From: Plantactinospora alkalitolerans
Lineage (GTDB): Bacteria > Actinomycetota > Actinomycetes > Mycobacteriales > Micromonosporaceae
Assembly (NCBI RefSeq): GCF_015690345.1
Contig: NZ_JADPUN010000256.1
Coordinates: forward strand, 1-53,458
Reading direction: 5' to 3'
Length of the DNA stretch: 53,458 nucleotides
Shown: piece after piece, positions 1 through 7,786 of the stretch
How positions within the stretch are numbered: position 1 is the first letter of the stretch
How the letters are laid out: the number at the start of each line of letters is the position of its first letter
The notes under the pieces: generated by a model
The model's input: the letters and a program-made list of their open reading frames with translations, nothing else
Told to the model about the DNA's origin: nothing
The model's database searches: none
Made by a program: the position numbers and the translations under genes

Positions 1-861
1 GCCGTAGCTGCTGCCGGAGCTGGCCCAGCTACCCGCGGTTCCGGTCGACCCGGTATAGACATCCTCGTGCTCGACGTACGCCTCGTGTCCCATGTCCTTG
101 TCCAGGTAGCCGAGGACAACGGTGCCGAACAGCGCCACCGCCGTCGCCGCCGCCGGACCGTACGTTGCCAGCGCCGGGCGATGGTCGGCGTCCAGGTGGC
201 GGTGCGTGCGGCGTAACTGGTCGAGCATCGCGTCGGCGGCCCGGCTTCGGCGGGGTATCCGGGCCACCAGGACGTGGAAGCCGACGAGGGTCAGCAGCAC
301 CGACCCGCCGAGGTAGCCGACCAGCCGACCGTCGCTGGTGCCGAAGCTGATCCGGACGACGCCGACGGCCAGCAGCGCCAGCAGCAGCCAGGCGCCGCGC
401 CGGGCCTTCCGCCTCGCCTCCGGGCCGAGGAGCAGTCCGGCCCGTTCCAGCTCGTCCCGCACCTCACCGACGGCTCCGACCACTCGGGGATCGGCCCGGA
501 GCGCCTGCTGCGCCACACCGTCGGTGGCTGCTGCGTACACCGCCCGGTCGAGCGCGGTGGCGGCGGCCGGCAGCGGTCGGTCGACCCGCAACGTCCGCTT
601 GTCCCGGTTCATCCGTACCGCCCCCGCGGCGCGCAGACCGGCCAGTGACGCGTAGACGGCCAGCCGCTCCCCGAGGTGCAGGTAGCCGACCTGCTGCGGA
701 TGCAGGTCCTTCAGACCGAGCCGGGGCGGCTGCTCGAGGACCCGGCGACGGTGGACCAACGCGCCGACGAAGACGGCCGCCGCCGTACCGAGGTAGGCCA
801 GGACGAAGGTGGGGATGACGAGAGACCACACGGGCGCTCCCTGCACGAGGAGGAGGTTCAC
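1..861 (-). CDS. TIGR04222-type membrane protein, 3' part cut by window edge
   Basis: Reading the minus strand from a GTG at 861 gives an uninterrupted frame of 287 codons that runs off the window start, so the C-terminus is missing. The protein opens with a hydrophobic segment (VWSLVIPTFVLAYLG), then a cytosolic-looking stretch of about 120 residues, then two closely spaced membrane segments (LLLALLAVGVVRI and VLLTLVGFHVLV), and later another one (AATAVALFGTVVLGYL), followed by a Gly/Ser-rich tail. This order is typical of the actinobacterial TIGR04222 family, whose function is unknown. An alternative GTG at 831 has a GCAGGGA ribosome-binding-like sequence before it and would begin exactly at the hydrophobic segment. 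The gene follows the aldo/keto reductase on the same strand after about 38 nt. Family assignment is from remembered sequence character only. Confidence 0.7.
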   Translation of the reverse strand, partial: MNLLLVQGAPVWSLVIPTFVLAYLGTAAAVFVGALVHRRRVLEQPPRLGLKDLHPQQVGYLHLGERLAVYASLAGLRAAGAVRMNRDKRTLRVDRPLPAAATALDRAVYAAATDGVAQQALRADPRVVGAVGEVRDELERAGLLLGPEARRKARRGAWLLLALLAVGVVRISFGTSDGRLVGYLGGSVLLTLVGFHVLVARIPRRSRAADAMLDQLRRTHRHLDADHRPALATYGPAAATAVALFGTVVLGYLDKDMGHEAYVEHEDVYTGSTGTAGSWASSGSSYG

Positions 862-899
862 CCCAGTGTCGGGTGCGCCCGCCCCTGCTCAGTTCGGTG

Positions 900-1940
900 T
901 CAGGTCTCGGAAGGGTAATGCCCGGCGGGGAACAGCGCTCGCGAGGGCCGGGGCGCGTCCGGCCGGAGCAGGCCCCGCTCGACCAGTTCGGCCCAGAGTT
1001 CGTCGGGCGGTGCCGGGGCGGCGGCCAACTCGGCGTTGCGGGTGATCTGTTCGGCATCCCGCGCGCCGACCAGCACCGAGGCCACCGCCGGATGGGCTCC
1101 GGCGAAGGCCAGGGCGGCGGCCGGCAGCGGAACGGCGTACCGGGCGCAGACCTCGGCGATCGCCTGGGCCCGGGAGACGATCGCGGCCGGTGCCTCGCCG
1201 TAGTCGTAGGGCAGGCCGGCGTGGGGCCGGTCGACGGCCAGCAGGCCGCTGTTGAACACTCCGACGTTGAGCACCGACACTCCCCGGCTCAGGCAGTCCG
1301 GCAGCAGCCCGTCCAGGGCGGGCTGTTCCAGCAGGGTGTACCGGCCAGCCAGCATCACGGCGTCGACCTCGGTCTCGGCGACGAACCGGTGCAGCACGTC
1401 CCACCGCTTCGAGCCGACCCCGAGCGCGCCGATCACCCCCTGGGCCCGCAACTCGTGCAACGCCGGGTACGCCTGTCCGAGCGCCTCCGCCTGGTGCTCC
1501 TCCGGATCGTGGATCAGCAGCAGGTCCACCCGGTCCAGGCCGAGCCGGTCGAGGCTGGCCTCCAGGGTCCGGCGTACTCCGTCGGCGCTGAAGTCCCAGA
1601 CCCGGCGGTGCGCGGCCGGTACGTCGAAGCCCTCGTCGTCCCGGCGTCCCGCCCCGTCGGGATCCGGCACCAGCCGCCGGCCGACCTTGGTGCTGACGGT
1701 GTACCCGGACCGGGGACGTCCGGCGAGCGCCGCCCCGAGTCGACGCTCGGCCAACCCGAGCCCGTAGTGCGGCGCGGTGTCGAAGTAGCGGATGCCGGCG
1801 GCCCAGGCGGCGTCCACGGTGGCCGTGGCGGTGGCGTCGTCGACCGCGCCGAGCAGGTTGCCCAGCGGCGCGGTACCCAGGCCGAGCCGACCGACCGTGA
1901 CCGTCGAACGGCCCAGCCGGACCCCGGACGGCCCGGTCAT
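900..1940 (-). CDS. Aldo/keto reductase, likely L-fucose/aldose 1-dehydrogenase type
   Basis: A 346-residue (beta/alpha)8 NAD(P)-dependent oxidoreductase. The N-terminal GLGTAPLG strand, the RYFDTAPHYG motif (Asp54, Tyr59), Lys85 in VSTKVG and His144 in LLLIHD give the complete AKR catalytic tetrad. The pattern resembles D-threo-aldose/L-fucose dehydrogenases, which oxidise aldoses at C1 to lactones. Its ATG overlaps the stop of the upstream mutarotase gene by 4 nt (ATGA), so the two are translationally coupled. With the mutarotase and the SDR upstream this suggests oxidation of L-fucose or a related 6-deoxysugar. The substrate is inferred from context; the enzyme family is secure. Confidence 0.9.
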   Translation of the reverse strand: MTGPSGVRLGRSTVTVGRLGLGTAPLGNLLGAVDDATATATVDAAWAAGIRYFDTAPHYGLGLAERRLGAALAGRPRSGYTVSTKVGRRLVPDPDGAGRRDDEGFDVPAAHRRVWDFSADGVRRTLEASLDRLGLDRVDLLLIHDPEEHQAEALGQAYPALHELRAQGVIGALGVGSKRWDVLHRFVAETEVDAVMLAGRYTLLEQPALDGLLPDCLSRGVSVLNVGVFNSGLLAVDRPHAGLPYDYGEAPAAIVSRAQAIAEVCARYAVPLPAAALAFAGAHPAVASVLVGARDAEQITRNAELAAAPAPPDELWAELVERGLLRPDAPRPSRALFPAGHYPSET

Positions 1941-2248
1941 GGAAGGTGCCAGACGCGACCGAGGCCGTGGTCGTCGCCGGAGTAGTCGTCCTCGACCTCC
2001 AGCAGTTCGGCCATCCGGGCCTGCCAGGGAATGTTCGCCGGATGGTCCCGCAGGGCGGCCCGCATCGCCGGATAGTCGTCGACCTCCACCAGGTGGAACA
2101 GGTCCCGACCACTGCGCCAGATCCGCCAGGACCGGACCCCGGCCTCGCGCAGCGCCTCGTCCAGCGCGACCGGGATGGTGGCGTGCACCCGCTCGTACTC
2201 CTGTTCCTTGCCCGGCTTCAGTCGGGTGTGCAGGGCGATCTGCTCCAC
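1937..2248 (-). CDS. L-rhamnose mutarotase family protein
   Basis: A 103-residue protein of the RhaM/DUF718 family, cytosolic enzymes that interconvert the anomers of L-rhamnose or L-fucose. It keeps Tyr18 and His22 (EYERVH), which match the catalytic residues of E. coli RhaM, plus the HLVEVDDY strand and the NIPWQ segment (Trp75). The start is a GTG at 2248 preceded by GAGGAGG at 5-nt spacing; that ribosome-binding site covers the stop codon of the SDR gene upstream. The downstream end overlaps the aldo/keto reductase start. A mutarotase beside sugar dehydrogenases would supply the anomer they oxidise. Whether the sugar is rhamnose or fucose cannot be told from sequence alone. Confidence 0.9.
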   Translation of the reverse strand: MEQIALHTRLKPGKEQEYERVHATIPVALDEALREAGVRSWRIWRSGRDLFHLVEVDDYPAMRAALRDHPANIPWQARMAELLEVEDDYSGDDHGLGRVWHLP

Positions 2249-2258
2249 GCGTACCTCC

Positions 2259-3035
2259 TCAGGATCTGCCTGTTCCGGCGTTGGCGGCCGGCGGCCGGAG
2301 CCGCAGGCCCTGCATCCCGCCGTCCACCGCGAGTACGGCGCCGGTGGTGGACGCCGCCGACGGGCTGGCCAGGTACACGATCGCGGCGGCGACCTCGTCC
2401 GTGCTGACCAGCCGGCCGGTGGCCTGCCGCGCGCGCAGCGCGACGAGTTCGGCGTCGGGATCGGCGGTGGCGGAGAGCAGCCGGCGGACCCACGGGGTGT
2501 CCACGGTGCCGGGGTTGACGCAGTTGACCCGGATGCCCTCCGCCACGTGGTCGGCGGCCATCGCCAGGGTCAGCGACTGCACCGCGCCCTTGCTGGCGCT
2601 GTAGAGCGCCCGCTGCGGCAGGCCGGCGGTCGCGGCGATCGAGCAGGTGTTGACGATGGCCGCGCACGGCGATTCCCGCAGCGCCGGCAGGCAGGCCCGG
2701 GTCACCCGGACCAGGCCGACCACGTTGACGTCGAGGACCCGGTGCCACTCGTCGTCCGGATTGCTCTCCACGGTGCCCAGCGCGCCGATCCCGGCGTTGT
2801 TGACCAGGATGTCGAGCCGGCCGAACGTGGTCACGGCGGTCCGCACCGCGACGCGGACCGACTCGTCGTCGCTGACGTCCGCGCGGATGCCGAGCAGCGG
2901 TTCCGGCACCGACTCCGGGGTCAGGTCGAGGCAGGCCACCCGGGCGCCCCGCGCGGCCAGCAACCGCGCGGTGGCCAGCCCGATCCCGGACGCACCGCCG
3001 GTGACGAGAGCCGTCAGGCCGGTGAACTCGGTCAT
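2259..3035 (-). CDS. Short-chain dehydrogenase/reductase (SDR), sugar-pathway type
   Basis: A classical SDR of 258 residues from the ATG at 3035, which has GGAG about 9 nt upstream; the longer in-frame extension to 3095 lacks a site and adds nothing SDR-like. Visible features are the TGGASGIG nucleotide loop (residues 12-19), Asp37 at the end of beta-2 indicating NAD preference, NNAG (79-82), and the catalytic Ser132, Tyr145 and Lys149 with the canonical 12-residue Ser-Tyr interval. It is the first gene of the SDR-mutarotase-AKR unit, 10 nt before the mutarotase. In non-phosphorylated L-fucose degradation, SDRs act either as L-fucose dehydrogenase or as 2-keto-3-deoxy-L-fuconate dehydrogenase. 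Either role would fit; the lactonase and dehydratase are not in this window. Confidence 0.88.
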   Translation of the reverse strand: MTEFTGLTALVTGGASGIGLATARLLAARGARVACLDLTPESVPEPLLGIRADVSDDESVRVAVRTAVTTFGRLDILVNNAGIGALGTVESNPDDEWHRVLDVNVVGLVRVTRACLPALRESPCAAIVNTCSIAATAGLPQRALYSASKGAVQSLTLAMAADHVAEGIRVNCVNPGTVDTPWVRRLLSATADPDAELVALRARQATGRLVSTDEVAAAIVYLASPSAASTTGAVLAVDGGMQGLRLRPPAANAGTGRS

Positions 3036-3472
3036 CCCACCACTCCACATCGGGTCAACTGTCACGCCCGGCCGAGAGCCGCCGATCGCGATCATGCCTG
3101 GCCATACATCCGATGTCTAGCCGGTCCCCCGGCTGCCCGACCAGCGGCAAGGCTCCACTGTGCCAGGCCTGCACCGAACCCGCGTCGCGAGCCGCCCTCG
3201 GACCCGCAAATAACGATCGATCCCGATAAATCATCCGAGTGTGCCCCATCGACGTGGACTGATCCGCGCGAGGTGTTGACGCGGCCGCAGCACGTCTGCA
3301 ACATTACGACGACGTAGCGCAACTTCCGGGCTAGAGGCTGTCGGATAGCTCCGTACTTCCCGGAATAAATGAACAGGCGCCCTCCGTACTTCTGCCCGCC
3401 GGGCCAGACGCCGACCAGGTCCGGCCGTCCCCGCAGCCCCCTGTCGGTTCCGACGAGCGCCGAAGGAACGCA
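3036..3472. other. 437-nt intergenic region between divergent genes
   Basis: No convincing coding sequence on either strand. It holds the start region of the minus-strand sugar unit and the leader of the plus-strand GH87 gene. AT-rich patches occur around 3210-3235 and 3355-3372. One candidate plus-strand promoter lies at 3276-3304. Long antisense frames crossing this stretch are shadows of the GH87 gene. Confidence 0.6.
3276..3304 (+). promoter_or_regulatory. Candidate sigma-70-type promoter for the GH87 gene
   Basis: TTGACG at 3276-3281, a 17-nt spacer, then CAACAT at 3299-3304. The -35 box is good and the -10 box is weak. It would give an untranslated leader of about 160 nt. Confidence 0.3.
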
Positions 3473-6400
3473 ATGAGACAGCAGCAGGTAAGGCCACGCC
3501 TGATCGCGGCCACGCTCGCCACCGGACTGGTCGTGGTCGCCGGATCGCTCTTTCCGACCTCGACCTCGGCCTCCGCCGCGACCTCGGCCTCCGCCGCGAC
3601 CTCGGCCTCCGCCGCGACCTCGGCCTCGGCCCGCCCCGACAACCCGGCACAGCGGGCCGCTACCGCCGCCGTACCCGCCACCCTGACCGCCAGCAGTTCC
3701 CACCCGGAGTACCCGGCCAGCAACACCGGCGACGGCAACCAGGCGACCTACTGGGAGAGCGGCAACAACGCCTTTCCACAGTGGATCCAGGCCGACCTCG
3801 GATCGGCCGCCGACGTGAACCGGCTCGTGCTCAAACTGCCGACCGGCTGGGGCACCCGGACCCAGACCCTGTCGGTACAGAACAGCAACAACGGAACGAC
3901 GTTCAGCACGCTCGTCGCCACCGCCGGCTACACCTTCAACCCGGCCAGCGGCAACACCGTCACCATCACCCTGCCCGCGACCAACACCCGGTACCTGCGG
4001 CTGCACATCACCGCCAACACCGGCTGGCCGGCCGGTCAGCTCTCCGAATTCGAGGTGCACGGCCCGACCGGCGGCCCCGACAACCAGGCACCGACCGCGC
4101 CGACGAACCTGGCGTACACCCAGCCGGCCAGCGGGCAGATCCGGTTGACCTGGTCCGCCGCCACCGACAACACCGGCGTCACCGGATACGACGTCTACGC
4201 CAACGGCACGCTCCGGGCCAACCTCGGCAACGTGCTGACGTACACCGACGACCAGCCGGCCAGTGCCACGGTCACGTACCAGGTGCGGGCCCGGGACGCC
4301 GCCGGCAACGTGTCGCCGAGCAGCAACAGCGTCACCCGGACCGGAACCGGTGGGCCGAGCGGAACGAATCTGGCCGTTCACCGGCCGATCACCGCCTCGT
4401 CGACGGTGCACACCTTCGTCGCCACCAACGCCAACGACGACAACGTGGCGACCTACTGGGAGGGCGCCGGAGGGGCGTACCCGAGCGTGCTCACCGTGCA
4501 GCTCGGCGCGAACGCCACCGTCAACTCGGTGGTCGTCCGGCTGAACCCCGACCCGGCCTGGGGGCCACGCAGCCAGACGATCCAGGTGCTCGGCCGCGAA
4601 CAGAGCAGCTCGACGTTCACCACCCTGGCGGCGGCGACGCTCTACAGCTTCAGCCCGGCCAGCGGCAACAGCGTGACCATCCCGGTCAGCGGCAACGTCG
4701 CCGACGTACGCCTGTCGATCACCTCCAACAGCGGAGCACCGGCCGGACAGGTCGCCGAGTTCCAGGTCCTCGGGGTGCCGGCCCCGAACCCGGACCTGAC
4801 CGTCACCGCCGCCACCTGGAACCCGGCCGCGCCGGTCGAGACCACCGCGATCACCGTCTCGGCCACGGTCCGCAACGCCGGCACCGCCGCGTCCGGCGCC
4901 ACCAACGTCAACTTCTACCTGGGTACGACCCTGGTCGGCACCGCCGCCGTCGGCGGGCTCGCGGCCGGGGCCAGCAGCACCGTCACCGCCAACGCCGGCC
5001 CACGCAACGCCGGCAGTTACCAGTTGAGCGCCAAGGTCGACGAGTCGAACGCCGTCGTCGAGCAGAGCGAGACGAACAACAGCCTCACCAACCCGTCCCC
5101 GCTGACCGTCTCCCCCGTCGCCAGCTCGGACCTGGTCGCCGTCGGAAGCTGGTCGCCGAGCACCCCGGCGAACGGCCAGCTCGTCACGTTCTCGGTGGCG
5201 ATCCGCAACCAGGGCACCATCGCCTCGGCCGGCGGCGCGCACGGCATCACGGTCTCCGTGCTCAACGCGACCGGTGCGACGGTGCGGACCCTGACCGGCT
5301 CGTACAGCGGCACGGTCGGCGCCGGTGCCAGCACCGCACCGGTCAGCCTCGGCACCTGGACCGCGGCGAACGGCCGGTACACGGTACGGACCGTACTGGC
5401 CGCCGACGCGAACGAGCTGCCGGTGAAGCAGGCCAACAACACCAGCGACACCCCGTTCTTCGTCGGACGCGGCGCGAACATGCCGTACGAGATGTACGAG
5501 GCCGAGGACGGCGTGCTCGGCGGCGGTGCGTCGATCGTCGGGCCGAACCGGATCGTCGGCGACCTCGCCGGTGAGGCCTCCGGCCGGCGCGCGGTGACCC
5601 TGAACGGCACCGGAAGCTACGTCGAGTGGACCACCCGGGCGCCGACCAACACCCTGGTCACCCGGTTCTCGATGCCGGACAGCCCCGGCGGCGGCGGAGC
5701 CAGCTCGACGCTGAACATCTACGTCGACGGCACCTTCCACAAGGCGATCGACCTGACCAGCCGGTACGCCTGGCTCTACGGCAACGAGGCGCAGCCGAGC
5801 AACTCGCCCGGCGCCGGTGGCCCCCGGCACATCTACGACGAGGCGAACGTGATGCTCAACTCGTCGATCCCGGCCGGTAGCCGGATCCGGCTCCAGAAGG
5901 ACCCGGCCAACAACACCACGTACGCGATCGACTTCATCAACACCGAGCAGGTCTCGCCCCGGGCGAACCCGGACCCGGCCCGCTACACCACCCCGACCGG
6001 CACGGGCCAGCAGGACGTCCAGGACGCGCTGGACCGGGTCCGGATGGACACCACCGGCAACCTGCTCGGGGTCTACCTGCCGGCCGGCACCTACAGCACC
6101 TCGAACAAGTTCAACGTGTACGGCAAGGCGGTAAGGGTGGTCGGCGCGGGCATGTGGTACACCCGCATCCAGACCCCACCCACCGGCTCGGACACCAACG
6201 CCGGCTTCCAGGTCGAAAGCTCGGCGAACGGCTCCTCCTTCGAACACCTCGCCTTCTTCGGCAACTACACGTCCCGGATCGACGGCCCCGGCAAGGTCTG
6301 GGGCGAGCTGTCGAACGTGCAGAACCTGACCTTCGACAACGTCTGGGTCGAGCACACCGTCTGCATGTTCTGGGGCGTACACGTCAGCAACATCACGATC

Positions 6401-7150
6401 AGGAACTCGCGGATCCGCAACACCTTCGCCGACGGGGTCAACATGACCAACGGCAGCACGAACAACCTGGTCAGCAACGTCGAGGGACGCGGCAACGGCG
6501 ACGACGCGTTCGCCCTCTTCTCCGCGACCGACTCCGGTGGCGGGGCGAACACCGGCAACGTCTTCGAAAATCTCACGGCGACGCTTACCTGGCGGGCGGC
6601 GGGCGTGGCGGTGTACGGCGGACAGGACAACGTCTTCCGCAACATGTACATCGCCGACCAGCTCGTCTACTCCGGGATCACCATCAGCTCGCTGGACTTC
6701 GGGTACCCGTTCGTCGGATTCGGGCCGGGCCTGACCAGGATCGAGAACGCCTCGATAGTCCGGTCCGGCGGCCACTTCTGGGGCGCGCAGACCTTCCCCG
6801 CGATATGGGTCTTCTCCGCCTCGAAGGAGATGCGGGGGATCCGGGTCAGCGACGTCGACATCGTGGACCCGACCTACCACGGCATCATGTTCCAGACCAA
6901 CTACGTCGGCGGTCAGCCACAGTTCCCGGTCACCGACACGGTATTCACCAACATCTCGATCAGCGGTGCGCAACGCAGCGGTGACGCGTACGACGCCAGG
7001 TCCGGGTTCGGCATCTGGGCCAACGAGATGCCCGAGGCGGGCCAGGGGCCGGCGCGCGGCACGGCGTTGTTCAACAACCTCCGGCTGAGCAACAACTACC
7101 AGGACATCCGAAACACCACGTCCACCTTCACCATCACCGTCAACCCCTAG
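3473..7150 (+). CDS. Secreted multidomain GH87-type alpha-1,3-glucanase (mycodextranase-like)
   Basis: A 1225-residue exported protein. Residues 1-35 are a signal peptide (RPRLIAATLATGLVVVAG), followed by a low-complexity Ala/Ser/Thr linker made of 6-residue repeats. Then come a discoidin/F5-8C-like carbohydrate-binding domain (about 66-198), an FN3 domain (203-292), a second discoidin-like domain (299-436), two CARDB domains (440-550, 551-667), a CBM6/35-like domain opening with EMYEAEDG (671-825) and a right-handed beta-helix to the end. The helix carries FADGVN (Asp987) and NGDDAF (Asp1010, Asp1011); the 23/24-residue spacing equals that of the three catalytic aspartates reported for GH87 enzymes. 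It would hydrolyse fungal alpha-1,3-glucan outside the cell. GAAGGA lies before the ATG. The GH87 call rests on the Asp spacing and beta-helix; a lyase is the main alternative. Confidence 0.8.
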   Translation: MRQQQVRPRLIAATLATGLVVVAGSLFPTSTSASAATSASAATSASAATSASARPDNPAQRAATAAVPATLTASSSHPEYPASNTGDGNQATYWESGNNAFPQWIQADLGSAADVNRLVLKLPTGWGTRTQTLSVQNSNNGTTFSTLVATAGYTFNPASGNTVTITLPATNTRYLRLHITANTGWPAGQLSEFEVHGPTGGPDNQAPTAPTNLAYTQPASGQIRLTWSAATDNTGVTGYDVYANGTLRANLGNVLTYTDDQPASATVTYQVRARDAAGNVSPSSNSVTRTGTGGPSGTNLAVHRPITASSTVHTFVATNANDDNVATYWEGAGGAYPSVLTVQLGANATVNSVVVRLNPDPAWGPRSQTIQVLGREQSSSTFTTLAAATLYSFSPASGNSVTIPVSGNVADVRLSITSNSGAPAGQVAEFQVLGVPAPNPDLTVTAATWNPAAPVETTAITVSATVRNAGTAASGATNVNFYLGTTLVGTAAVGGLAAGASSTVTANAGPRNAGSYQLSAKVDESNAVVEQSETNNSLTNPSPLTVSPVASSDLVAVGSWSPSTPANGQLVTFSVAIRNQGTIASAGGAHGITVSVLNATGATVRTLTGSYSGTVGAGASTAPVSLGTWTAANGRYTVRTVLAADANELPVKQANNTSDTPFFVGRGANMPYEMYEAEDGVLGGGASIVGPNRIVGDLAGEASGRRAVTLNGTGSYVEWTTRAPTNTLVTRFSMPDSPGGGGASSTLNIYVDGTFHKAIDLTSRYAWLYGNEAQPSNSPGAGGPRHIYDEANVMLNSSIPAGSRIRLQKDPANNTTYAIDFINTEQVSPRANPDPARYTTPTGTGQQDVQDALDRVRMDTTGNLLGVYLPAGTYSTSNKFNVYGKAVRVVGAGMWYTRIQTPPTGSDTNAGFQVESSANGSSFEHLAFFGNYTSRIDGPGKVWGELSNVQNLTFDNVWVEHTVCMFWGVHVSNITIRNSRIRNTFADGVNMTNGSTNNLVSNVEGRGNGDDAFALFSATDSGGGANTGNVFENLTATLTWRAAGVAVYGGQDNVFRNMYIADQLVYSGITISSLDFGYPFVGFGPGLTRIENASIVRSGGHFWGAQTFPAIWVFSASKEMRGIRVSDVDIVDPTYHGIMFQTNYVGGQPQFPVTDTVFTNISISGAQRSGDAYDARSGFGIWANEMPEAGQGPARGTALFNNLRLSNNYQDIRNTTSTFTITVNP
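3562..3630 (+). repeat. In-frame 18-bp tandem repeat in the GH87 linker
   Basis: Three perfect copies of an 18-bp unit (3562-3579, 3580-3597, 3598-3615) and a partial fourth encode a TSASAA-type repeat just after the signal peptide. The repeat length is a multiple of three, so copy-number change would lengthen or shorten the linker without breaking the frame. Confidence 0.85.
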
Positions 7151-7157
7151 CTGCGTA

Positions 7158-7205
7158 AGGAAGGGCCCCTTCTTATCGTTTTCTGATGTAGAAGGGGCCC
7201 TTCCT
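7158..7205 (+). terminator. Strong hairpin terminator after the GH87 gene
   Basis: Perfect 16-bp inverted repeat: AGGAAGGGCCCCTTCT at 7158-7173 pairs with AGAAGGGGCCCTTCCT at 7190-7205 around a 16-nt AT-rich loop. It starts 8 nt after the stop codon. The arm itself contains GGGCCC and an AAGG/CCTT frame that I recall as a recurrent element in Micromonospora genomes (from memory, not checked). There is no long U-tract. Confidence 0.75.
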
Positions 7206-7241
7206 AACACCGTGCGGAGCTACTCGTCGCGCGGAGCGGCT

Positions 7242-7631
7242 CTACTTGGCGGCCGCACCGAGGCAGAGGATGTAGCCCTTCCGGAACCGCCGCCCGTCCT
7301 CGTAGAACGACGCCTCGGTCTCCGGGTAGGCGGCGCAGACGGTGTCGTTGTGGTCGGCCTCGGACTTGCCCTCCAGGCGACCGAGCACCTTCCACTCCGC
7401 CGCCGCGTCGGTGCATTCGACCATTCGCAGGTCAGACGTGCTCTGTCCGGCCATGCAGTCGCCGGCCTTCGCCTGGTTCGGCTCGTCGAGCCCCGCGTAG
7501 ATGGCGAACGGTGCCACCAGAACGGCGATTCCAAAAAGGATCAGCCGGAACTTGCTGACCGTACGTAGGTTACGGAACCAGGTGCCGATCGACTTCTTCG
7601 ACTTCTGTTCCGGCTGGGTGATATCGGACAT
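7242..7631 (-). CDS. LppU/SCO3897-like membrane-anchored small protein
   Basis: A 129-residue protein from the ATG at 7631 (MSDITQPEQKSKK), chosen because GGGGAG lies about 12 nt upstream; the frame extends to 7727 without a good site. A Lys-rich N-terminus precedes one membrane segment (FRLILFGIAVLVAPFAIYAG). The extracytoplasmic part contains GDCMAGQ, MVECTDAAAEWKVLG, TVCAAYP and YILCLG, with four cysteines that could form two disulfides. This GDC...C...WKVLG pattern is shared by the LppU/SCO3897 family of actinobacteria, of unknown function. The stop lies about 37 nt beyond the GH87 terminator hairpin, so it is convergent with the glucanase. Confidence 0.75.
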   Translation of the reverse strand: MSDITQPEQKSKKSIGTWFRNLRTVSKFRLILFGIAVLVAPFAIYAGLDEPNQAKAGDCMAGQSTSDLRMVECTDAAAEWKVLGRLEGKSEADHNDTVCAAYPETEASFYEDGRRFRKGYILCLGAAAK

Positions 7632-7786
7632 GCGTGTACTCGCTCCCCGTGTGGATCGGTGGGACCGGCAGAGGATAGCGGGGCCGTCACGGACCGGGAA
7701 GGGCTGGTCCGGCAGTTCTTCCGCCACCTGGCGGTAGCGTTTTCGACCGTCATTCCGTTACACCCCAACGGGGGTGGTGGCGCGGA

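Noticed and set aside
3092-7210. A 1372-codon open frame antisense to the GH87 gene
   Set aside because: Arises from GC-rich codon structure of the real gene; its translation is low-complexity Arg/Gly/Val with no domain, and it overlaps promoter and terminator.
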